A DNA stretch of 28,032 nt, taken from the IMG/VR virus record IMGVR_UViG_3300033146_002799, positions 1 to 28,032 of that record; one strand, written 5' to 3'. Source of the DNA: a virus. Positions 1 to 5,556 of this stretch are shown here, piece after piece. Position numbers and translations under genes: made by a program. The notes beneath the pieces are model-generated. The model was not told where the DNA came from. It saw only the letters and a list, made by a program, of their open reading frames with translations, and did not search any database. Positions within the stretch are counted from its first letter, which is position 1. The number at the start of each line of letters is the position of its first letter.

Positions 1-919
1 TATCATTTTTGATTTCTCCTGAAAGTTTACCATATTTCATTCCAGCCTTCATAATTTCACTTTGATTATCTAAATCTTCTGCAATATTTTCATCAACAAA
101 AAGTTGTGAAGGATATCTACCTAAACTTGAACCTTTTTGATATTTGTTACCCATATTGTTACAATTAAATCCATTATCCGGATTTAAAATGGATGTTGTT
201 TGTAATCTTCCTAATTCATCTTCAGTTGGTATTCTCCCATTATCAATATTCCATATACTGGGACTAATCTCATTATCTCCATTTTCATATGCAAACACAT
301 CATCTAAAACAGATTTATTTTTGGTTTCTTTTTGAAATATCATAATAGTTTCAAGAGTTTGCTTCAATGGACTTGTAGAATATTTGTAACCTTCATATTT
401 TTTTCCTAATTCTGAACTTGGTTTCGTGTAAACCCCTTTTTCACCTTGCAAACCAAAAGCATTTGTATCATACTTATTTTTATTACTTCTTTTTATAAAG
501 GCTTTGTTTATGTATGTTTCTGTCCTTTCACTACCTAATCGTTTGTCTATATTTTTGGATATATCAGTTGCTTTTGGAAAATTAGAAAGAAAATACCAAT
601 ATAAACTTTGTTTAATTTCAAGGTTAGCAAATATACCATAATACTGAAATAACATAAGTTGTCTATCAATACCAAACATAAGAAGTCTTCCACCATATTT
701 AAGGACTCTATTAGCCTCTTTAAAAAATTCCTCCCAAAATTTTTCATCTGGCATATCCCATTTATCCATAAAATCTCTTGCTTCTTTGTAATATGGTTTT
801 CCATTTTCATCAATTTTTACATGACTACCCAAAGCATAAGGAGGATCAGCAAAGATAATATCTTGACTATTATCTTCTAGGTTCTTAATTTTTTCTAAAG
901 CATTTATATTTTCAATCAT
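1..919 (-). CDS. DNA methyltransferase (DPPY type), 3' end beyond window
   Basis: About 306 codons are visible and the frame is still open at base 1, so the C-terminus is missing. Near residue 25 the protein has IIFADPPYALGS, the catalytic motif IV of amino-methyltransferases that modify adenine N6 or cytosine N4. It is followed by EANRVLKYGGRLLMFG and LYWYFLSNFPKA, which fit motifs VI-VIII of CcrM/HinfI-like enzymes. Motif IV at the N-terminus predicts a beta-class order, with the SAM-binding FxGxG motif in the missing part. The ATG at 919 follows AAAAGGAAATAA, 16 bases after the helicase C-half stop, so it ends the replication operon. The likely role is modification of phage DNA against host restriction (inference). 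Target base and recognition site cannot be read from the sequence. Confidence 0.8.
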   Translation of the reverse strand, partial: MIENINALEKIKNLEDNSQDIIFADPPYALGSHVKIDENGKPYYKEARDFMDKWDMPDEKFWEEFFKEANRVLKYGGRLLMFGIDRQLMLFQYYGIFANLEIKQSLYWYFLSNFPKATDISKNIDKRLGSERTETYINKAFIKRSNKNKYDTNAFGLQGEKGVYTKPSSELGKKYEGYKYSTSPLKQTLETIMIFQKETKNKSVLDDVFAYENGDNEISPSIWNIDNGRIPTEDELGRLQTTSILNPDNGFNCNNMGNKYQKGSSLGRYPSQLFVDENIAEDLDNQSEIMKAGMKYGKLSGEIKND

Positions 920-935
920 TTATTTCCTTTTTTCA

Positions 936-2240
936 TTAAAATGATATACCACCAAAGTCATATTCATTGCCTTCACCATTATTCATAACATTTTTAAGTG
1001 TATTGTTTGTATTATCCACGTCATAATTTGTATCATCTACATAATCAATATATCTCATTTTAGGATAATCGGATTCTAACATAATACTACCTAACATACC
1101 AGTATTTCTATTTTTCAAAAATTTAATTTGTACTTGATTCAAATCTCTCATTTGTTCTGTAGCTATCATTGCTAACATTGTATCAGCTGTAGCAGCCAAT
1201 CCTATTGATTCAGATATAGATTCCATACCTACTTCTGAGTTACCAAAGGCGGACCTATTTAGCTGGGCAGCACTTACAACCGGTACATTATATTTTTTAC
1301 TAAATCCATGACATTCTTCAGCTATTGTTTTGACATACATATAAGTACCTCCAGATTTAGCTAATGTAGTTCTAGAAGAAGCCATAAGACCTAAATAATC
1401 TATCATAATAATATCAGGTTTAAAACCATCATTTTCTAATTCATTTATTAAACCTTCTAAATGTAAAATGTTAAAAGTACCTGCTGGATATTCTTTAATT
1501 ATTAATTCACCCAAATTATCTTTAATAGCATTGAATTTTTTTGTTATTTCTTCTTCAGGTGTAGATGGTAATTGGTTAATATCAATATTTAATATATTGG
1601 CATCAATTCTTTTAGCCGTTTCTTCTTCTGACATTTCCAAAGTAATATATAAAACATTAATTTTTTTAAATACCATATTAGCAGCAATACAGGCCAAAAG
1701 GGCTGAATTATGATTTAGAACACCATCTGCTGTATAATATAAATGAGGATTGCTAATGCCTATATCATAAACATAATCATCTGAATAATATTCTTTTGTT
1801 TTAACTTTTAATTTTCCGTTTTTTGATATAACATAATCAATTTCAGAAGCATATTTATCCATTCCATCATATTGAGGATATAAATGTTTTTCTGCTACTT
1901 TATGAATTGTATTGTCTTCAAAAGTTATCTTTATGATTTTATGTATTTCTTTTTTGATTCCTGCATTTATTCTTGTAAAACCAGAAGGTGTTTCAATATA
2001 ATAATTATTAATAAGTTGAACAGGAAAATTTATTTCAGTTATATTATTATAATCTATGAAATCACCTATTTTTATTTGAATTTCTTCCAATTCTTCATCT
2101 TCTATTACTATATCTTTATTTTGTCTTTCAAGATTTTTTTCTTTTTTATACATTAATTTATGAGCTATTTCAAATAATTCTTCTTCAGAAATATCCAAAC
2201 CTTTGTATGTTTCTTTAAGTATTTTTATAAGTTCTTCCAC
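936..2240 (-). CDS. 41: Replicative helicase gp41, C-terminal half preceded by C-part of a split intein
   Basis: The frame is open from an ATG at 2273, but I prefer the GTG at 2240. TAAAAGGAAAACA sits just before it, whereas the ATG has no ribosome site and an in-frame stop close upstream. The first ~178 residues are intein: a charged helical extension, IKIGDF, a block-B-like segment ITFEDNTIHKVAEKH, then block F/G NPHLYYTADGVLNHN. The 256-residue C-extein starts with Ser and matches T4 gp41: NVLYITLEMSEEETAKRIDA, the Walker B-like IIMIDYLGL, SAAQLNR and GLAATADTMLA. It is the RecA-type motor domain of a DnaB-family 5'-3' helicase that unwinds DNA at the phage fork. It lacks the P-loop lysine, which is on the other half, so it should be inactive until joined. 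Confidence 0.88.
   Translation of the reverse strand: MEELIKILKETYKGLDISEEELFEIAHKLMYKKEKNLERQNKDIVIEDEELEEIQIKIGDFIDYNNITEINFPVQLINNYYIETPSGFTRINAGIKKEIHKIIKITFEDNTIHKVAEKHLYPQYDGMDKYASEIDYVISKNGKLKVKTKEYYSDDYVYDIGISNPHLYYTADGVLNHNSALLACIAANMVFKKINVLYITLEMSEEETAKRIDANILNIDINQLPSTPEEEITKKFNAIKDNLGELIIKEYPAGTFNILHLEGLINELENDGFKPDIIMIDYLGLMASSRTTLAKSGGTYMYVKTIAEECHGFSKKYNVPVVSAAQLNRSAFGNSEVGMESISESIGLAATADTMLAMIATEQMRDLNQVQIKFLKNRNTGMLGSIMLESDYPKMRYIDYVDDTNYDVDNTNNTLKNVMNNGEGNEYDFGGISF
1707..2240 (-). other. C-terminal fragment of split intein
   Basis: The fragment runs from the GTG start to the Asn codon at 1709-1707, immediately before the Ser (+1) of the C-extein. The terminal His-Asn (LNHN|S) is the conserved penultimate-His/Asn cyclisation pair of inteins. 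Block B is recognisable, with its His in AEKH; the usual Thr/Ser of TxxH is Ala here. The order of a sequence like YYIETPSGFTRINAGIKK, then block B, then the C-terminal blocks resembles phage inteins such as AceL-TerL. The first ~55 residues are highly charged, with an acidic stretch IEDEELEEIQ. No homing endonuclease motif is seen. Confidence 0.85.
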
Positions 2241-2273
2241 TGTTTTCCTTTTAAATGTTTCACTTGTATTCAT

Positions 2274-2417
2274 TAGGATTTATATTTTCTATTTTACACT
2301 TTTTTTCTTTAAAAATGTCTGTAGAAAAAGCTTTTGTTGTAGTAAATCCATGATAAATCTTTTATTGTGAAATATGTAATTTTTTCACTCTCAAATATTT
2401 TTCTTTTGAGGAAGGTT
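2274..2417 (-). other. Spacer between the two helicase/intein half-genes
   Basis: This gap separates two half-genes that lie in the same reading frame. In that frame there are four stops (two TGA, one TAG, one TAA) besides the TAA that ends the N-half, so one sequencing error could not create the break. No gene is supported. Another frame reads through about 33 codons into the C-half start without an initiation codon; it could be a remnant of lost sequence. At 2277-2284 the minus strand reads TATAAATC, one mismatch from the late-promoter box. A weak hairpin (GTGAAA...TTTCAC) lies near 2366-2387. Confidence 0.6.
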
Positions 2418-3104
2418 TTAAATTTGCATTTTTCTTTTGATGTAATAACCTTTTGTCTCCATATCTTTCACTATGTTTTTTGGTATCAATACATCTATAA
2501 GTGTAGAATATTCTGAACACTTTCCACCATGACTTGGAGCAGATATAAGATTAAGAGTTTTGTTCATATATCCTCCTCCAAGTGCTTTATCTAAAGAAGG
2601 AATACCTGTGCTTAATCCTTGAATTTTTCTATGATAATATTTTGCTCTATCTTCTACACTACTTCTATATGAAAGTCCAGTATCAGTATCAAAATTAACA
2701 TTCAAAGCCTCACTAACCATTCCAACTATGGGTTCAAATTCTCCATCTGTTTGTATAATGTCAGCTGCTTTAAAAATTGATTGAGTTAATTTTTGTTTTT
2801 GTACCCAAGTTTCTGTTTTTGAAATAATGAAATCTAAATTAGTTATTGATTCACTTTTAGCAATTTCTTTAAATTTTTCTAATGTAGCATTTTTCATTGA
2901 AGAAGACAATGTATTAGATTCTTTTATGCTTAAACCAATTTCTTTGAGTGAAGGTTTGGTTGAAAATTCATCTACATACTTTTTGATATTGGAAAATATC
3001 AAAGAATTTTCTTCACTTTGAAATAAATCTTCAGATAAATGAGTAAATGATTTAGAAAAAAATAAATTGTTATTCATAAGTGTTTTTAATATAGTTTCTT
3101 CCAT
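2418..3104 (-). CDS. 41: Replicative helicase gp41, N-terminal half fused to N-part of a split intein
   Basis: The 228-residue protein has 195 residues of helicase N-extein and a 33-residue intein start. The N-extein ends with LSTGIPSLDKALGGGYMNKT and LNLISAPSHGGK. This matches the entry to the motor domain of T4 gp41 (GTLNVLMAGVNVGKS) and stops after the Walker A lysine. Next comes Cys196, the usual nucleophile of an intein, then STLIDVLIPK and a basic tail to the stop. The upstream part is helical, as in the N-terminal domain of DnaB-type helicases. The ATG lies 2 bases after the phosphoesterase stop and its AAAAAAGGA ribosome site overlaps that stop, so the genes are probably coupled. Without splicing the product ends inside the P-loop and cannot be a helicase. 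Confidence 0.88.
   Translation of the reverse strand: MEETILKTLMNNNLFFSKSFTHLSEDLFQSEENSLIFSNIKKYVDEFSTKPSLKEIGLSIKESNTLSSSMKNATLEKFKEIAKSESITNLDFIISKTETWVQKQKLTQSIFKAADIIQTDGEFEPIVGMVSEALNVNFDTDTGLSYRSSVEDRAKYYHRKIQGLSTGIPSLDKALGGGYMNKTLNLISAPSHGGKCSEYSTLIDVLIPKNIVKDMETKGYYIKRKMQI
2421..2519 (-). other. N-terminal fragment of split intein
   Basis: Thirty-three codons start with the Cys at 2519-2517, directly after the helicase sequence GGK. Cys1 followed by a beta-strand-like STLIDVLIPK is the expected block A of an intein. The fragment ends with a lysine/arginine-rich tail (GYYIKRKMQI) and contains no block B. Most split inteins break after about 100 residues. A fragment this short resembles the atypically split class (AceL-TerL, VidaL-type inteins). 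Confidence 0.83.
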
Positions 3105-3106
3105 TT

Positions 3107-4090
3107 TTATCCTTTTTTGTTTTCTAATTTGTCTAATGTTTGATCTATCAAATTAACAATATATTTACTAAATTCTATCATTTTTTGAGGTGTTGAATTT
3201 TCTATTTTAGATCCAAAAGCAGACGAATGTCCTCCTGCTACTTCAATATATGGCAATTCTTTTATTTTTTTAACAATATAATCTTTAAATTTGCCACCTT
3301 TAGAAATACTATTATCCAATCTGACTGAAACACCACCTGTGCTTCTAATAATTATATAAGTTAAATAATCAGGATAATCTATTGTTATGAAAGATTGATA
3401 ATCATCAATAAAAATTAAAAAAATTCTTTTATTTCCAAAAGTCATAATTCTTCCTGATTTTTTTAATTTATCAAATAATTTATTCTTTTTATCAACTATA
3501 TTTTTATATTCTTCTTTGTCTTTTGAAGACAAAGAATGATTATCTTTAAATTTGGACCAAAAGTAATCTTTACCATATTTCCAATACAATTCATTATAAA
3601 CAAAACCTGGTTTAAATTCTTTTTTGTTTCTGAGCCATAAATCATAAGCATTAACTCTTTCAACAAATTCATTTAATTCTTTTGTTCCTTTTAAATCATA
3701 TTTGGATTTTAATAACAAATAAACTAATTTTGTAGCACATGCTTTATCTGTTATTATTATAGAAAAATTGCTTGTAACCAAATCTTTATAATTACCATTT
3801 GTTTCATCAAATGGATGATGATCTACAAAATGAAAAAAAGTATCAGGATATTTTTTGGTTATTTGATATAATTTTTTTAATTGTTTAAATGAAAAGGATA
3901 AATCAGTAACAAAAATTTTATTTGGAGATGTTCTAAAACAAAAATCATCTATAATTTCAATATATTCATCTATTTTATTATAAGTGATGTTCATTTTTTT
4001 AAATTCTCCAAATACTTGTCTTATAATTATTTGACAAGATATTCCATCCAAATCGGAATGACTTAAAACAAGAATATTTTCTCTATACAT
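3107..4090 (-). CDS. DHH/DHHA1-family phosphoesterase
   Basis: The 327-residue protein has the DHH motifs in order: SHSDLDG (Asp13, Asp15), VTDLS (Asp63), DHH (90-92) and a fourth Asp in NAYD (150). The C-terminal substrate-binding signature VAGGHSSAFGSKIE (GGH near 286-288) is typical of DHHA1 domains. Such enzymes (RecJ, NrnA, GdpP-type) use two metal ions to hydrolyse phosphodiesters in single-stranded DNA, short oligonucleotides or cyclic dinucleotides. The length and two-domain layout are closest to NrnA-like enzymes. The ATG overlaps the gp62-like stop by 8 bases and follows AAAGGAATTGA. Location in the replication operon suggests DNA trimming or nucleotide recycling. Degradation of a signalling dinucleotide is possible but unsupported. 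Confidence 0.8.
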   Translation of the reverse strand: MYRENILVLSHSDLDGISCQIIIRQVFGEFKKMNITYNKIDEYIEIIDDFCFRTSPNKIFVTDLSFSFKQLKKLYQITKKYPDTFFHFVDHHPFDETNGNYKDLVTSNFSIIITDKACATKLVYLLLKSKYDLKGTKELNEFVERVNAYDLWLRNKKEFKPGFVYNELYWKYGKDYFWSKFKDNHSLSSKDKEEYKNIVDKKNKLFDKLKKSGRIMTFGNKRIFLIFIDDYQSFITIDYPDYLTYIIIRSTGGVSVRLDNSISKGGKFKDYIVKKIKELPYIEVAGGHSSAFGSKIENSTPQKMIEFSKYIVNLIDQTLDKLENKKG

Positions 4091-4562
4091 TCAATTCCTT
4101 TAATTTATTTTTATTTTTTAAGATAACTCTATACTCTTGTATTTTTTTTGTGTCTGATGCTGACATGTAATTTTCATTCATTCTTCCATAAGTTTCTAAC
4201 AATTTAACAAGTTCATCATATGATAATGTTTTAAGATACTCTTTTGCTGTGCTTTTTCCTACTTGATAATGAGTAGTTATTAATTTTATGAGAGTGTTTA
4301 ATAATTTATCATTTTTATCCATTTTTATGTATGTATTAGGTTTTAAATGTATTAAACCTTTTAATGTTTTATATTCTTCTATTTTTCCTATATATTTATT
4401 TCCTCTGGCAGTATTCAATAAATTTGATTCATATAATGCTTGAGGATGTCCTGAAAGCCATTTAAAAGCAGCCCAACCATTATAATGTTGAAGGATTAAT
4501 TCATCGGAAATATTTTTTTTATTTATGATAGAAGTCATTACTGTAAAATATTCATTGGCCAT
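4083..4562 (-). CDS. 62: Clamp-loader small subunit, gp62-like
   Basis: The 159-residue protein has the pattern of the phage clamp-loader A subunit: FKWLSGHPQALYESNLLN, then a spacer containing Y-K-T-L, then LIKLITTHYQVGKSTAKEYL and LSYDELVKLLETYG. In T4 gp62 the corresponding stretch is IKLLAKRYQVNTNDAINYKS; cyanophage gp62 has a similar FPDTI/ANEMN segment. With four gp44 ATPases, gp62 loads the sliding clamp onto primed DNA. It opens the operon with the phosphoesterase and helicase halves and is preceded by an early-type promoter motif. A homologous gene lies divergently at 4659-5054. Identity is by motif pattern only, and gp62 sequences diverge widely. Confidence 0.6.
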   Translation of the reverse strand: MANEYFTVMTSIINKKNISDELILQHYNGWAAFKWLSGHPQALYESNLLNTARGNKYIGKIEEYKTLKGLIHLKPNTYIKMDKNDKLLNTLIKLITTHYQVGKSTAKEYLKTLSYDELVKLLETYGRMNENYMSASDTKKIQEYRVILKNKNKLKELNV

Positions 4563-4588
4563 TTGTATTCCTTTTATTTTATTTGTAT

Positions 4589-4612
4589 ATTATACTTGAA
4601 TTTTGTTTAAAT
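4589..4612 (-). promoter_or_regulatory. Early/middle-type promoter of the gp62-DHH-gp41 operon
   Basis: Read on the minus strand: ATTTAAACAAA, 7 bases, TATAAT. The same arrangement with the same spacing occurs upstream of gp44 and the HU-like gene. The -10 box is perfect and preceded by G, as in extended -10 promoters. The upstream box is centred too close to be a normal -35. Confidence 0.6.
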
Positions 4613-4632
4613 ATTTGTATAACATTTTTAAA

Positions 4633-4640
4633 TATAAATA
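4633..4640 (+). promoter_or_regulatory. Late-type promoter box TATAAATA
   Basis: A perfect T4 late-promoter octamer on the plus strand, 18 bases before the GTG of the plus-strand gp62-like gene. An AAAAGAGAG ribosome site lies between them, the compact layout seen at other late boxes here. It lies back to back with the early-type promoter of the minus operon. Confidence 0.55.
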
Positions 4641-4658
4641 CTTTAAAAGAGAGTTGTT

Positions 4659-5054
4659 GTGAAAAAAAAGATAAAGCACACAGGTTACAATGTAATGAAA
4701 TCTGCGGTTGATAATAAAATAGAACCAACATTAGAAGAAATCAATAAAATAAATTCATTTTTTTTAATAAGATATGTATCTAATGATCCATCTTCAATTT
4801 ATATAGCTAACACTTTAAATATTTATCCTAAAATTCCTGTTTATGCTCAATATAAATTTATAAAATTTGCTACATTGGACAAAGTTGCTTTCATAAATTA
4901 TCCTAAAAAAGAATTTAATATACCCATAAAAGTAATGAAAATTATATGTTATCATTTTAAAATTAATGAAATATTAGCTAAAGAATATGTGAAATTATTA
5001 GGAGATGAAAGAGTTGAAGAAATAATTAAAAAATATAAAAATATAAAGCTTTAG
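4659..5054 (+). CDS. Second gp62-like clamp-loader subunit homologue
   Basis: The 131-residue protein starts at GTG after AAAGAGAG. It aligns with the neighbouring minus-strand gp62-like protein: FFLIRYVSNDPSSIYIANTL against FKWLSGHPQALYESNLLN, then VMKIICYHFKINEILAKEYV against LIKLITTHYQVGKSTAKEYL, and both end in a helix with -II/LLxxY. The segment IPVYAQYKFI...NYPKK also fits the cyanophage gp62 pattern. It is therefore another candidate clamp-loader small subunit, divergently transcribed and probably late (TATAAATA box). It may be the true gp62, a second loader subunit for late transcription, or a diverged copy with another job; the sequence does not decide. Confidence 0.5.
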   Translation: MKKKIKHTGYNVMKSAVDNKIEPTLEEINKINSFFLIRYVSNDPSSIYIANTLNIYPKIPVYAQYKFIKFATLDKVAFINYPKKEFNIPIKVMKIICYHFKINEILAKEYVKLLGDERVEEIIKKYKNIKL

Positions 5055-5072
5055 GAGTAAAAACTCCTAAAG
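5049..5072. terminator. Bidirectional hairpin terminator
   Basis: Perfect 10-bp stem (CTTTAGGAGT / ACTCCTAAAG) with an AAAA loop. It lies between the stop of the plus-strand gene, whose TAG is inside the stem, and the stop of the minus-strand HU-like gene at 5081. On the minus strand the stem is followed by a T-rich run (CTTTATATTTTTATATTTTT), so it suits the HU transcript best. The plus-strand side lacks a clear T-tract. Confidence 0.7.
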
Positions 5073-5080
5073 TAAAAAAC

Positions 5081-5353
5081 TTATACTAGTTCTTTACCTG
5101 CTTTTGAAAGTCTAAGTTTGACTGTTTTACCAGCTGGTTTAGACCAAGCTTTTTCATCTCCACCAAGTCTAGTTACTCCACTTCTTGCTGCTGTATCAAC
5201 TACTACAAGTTTACCAATACCCGGAAGTACAACTTCACCACTTTCTACACCTTCTGTGATTGCTGTCATTACAGTATCCAAAGTTCTCGCTGCTTCTGCG
5301 TTTGAAGTTTCCATTTTACCAGCTACTGCTGCAATTAATTCTTTTTTGTTCAT
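5081..5353 (-). CDS. HU/IHF-family DNA-binding protein
   Basis: The 90-residue protein has the HU layout: N-terminal helices MNKKELIAAVAGKM...EAARTLDTVM, then GEVVLPGIGKLVVVDTAAR, an arm region, and KTVKLRLSKAGKELV at the end. HU proteins are dimers that bend and coat DNA. The arm tip (GVTRLGGDEKAWSKPAGK) differs from the usual bacterial RNPQTG sequence. The coding region is about 38% G+C by hand count, clearly richer than its neighbours, and rich in Ala, Gly and Val, which may mean recent acquisition. It has its own early-type promoter, a leader of about 110 bases, a partly sequestered ribosome site and a terminator. It may compact or organise phage DNA, or be packaged; that is inference. 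Confidence 0.88.
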   Translation of the reverse strand: MNKKELIAAVAGKMETSNAEAARTLDTVMTAITEGVESGEVVLPGIGKLVVVDTAARSGVTRLGGDEKAWSKPAGKTVKLRLSKAGKELV

Positions 5354-5357
5354 TCTA

Positions 5358-5399
5358 ATCCTTTTGTTTTTAATAATTAGGACTTACATTAAAAAGGAT
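5358..5399 (-). promoter_or_regulatory. Inverted repeat covering the HU ribosome-binding site
   Basis: On the minus strand ATCCTTTT (5399-5392) can pair with AAAAGGAT (5365-5358), the ribosome-binding site just before the HU ATG. Inner TAAT/ATTA bases can extend the stem across a loop of about 26 bases. It could lower HU translation until melted. Short AT-rich inverted repeats also arise by chance. Confidence 0.35.
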
Positions 5400-5466
5400 C
5401 ATAGTTTTCCGTTCGTACTCACTACCATTTCCAATGTTTCTAAATGCCTATTTTTTGTTATGTGTT

Positions 5467-5490
5467 ATTATAACAAATGTTTGTTTAATT
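5467..5490 (-). promoter_or_regulatory. Early/middle-type promoter of the HU-like gene
   Basis: Minus strand: AATTAAACAAA, 7 bases, TATAAT, matching the motifs upstream of the gp62 operon and gp44. It lies in the 203-base gap between the AAA+ ATPase stop and the HU start. Apart from this and the inverted repeat, I see only a possible 9-codon leader peptide in the gap. Confidence 0.55.
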
Positions 5491-5556
5491 TTTTAATAAT
5501 TAAAGTAATGTTATTTATTTTTTTCAAAATCAGTTGTTTTGATAACATTTTTTATA

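Noticed and set aside
2273-2273. ATG at 2273 as start of the helicase C-half
   Set aside because: No AAGGA-type ribosome site before it, while GTG at 2240 has a strong one. Not fully excluded.
2274-2417. Translational bypass (as in T4 gene 60) or a group I intron joining the two helicase halves
   Set aside because: The gap is 144 bases, longer than the 50-base gene 60 bypass and too short for a normal group I intron. The intein blocks on both sides explain the break better.
5400-5440. Nine-codon leader peptide (MVVSTNGKL) in the HU leader
   Set aside because: No properly spaced ribosome site, and such short frames are expected by chance.
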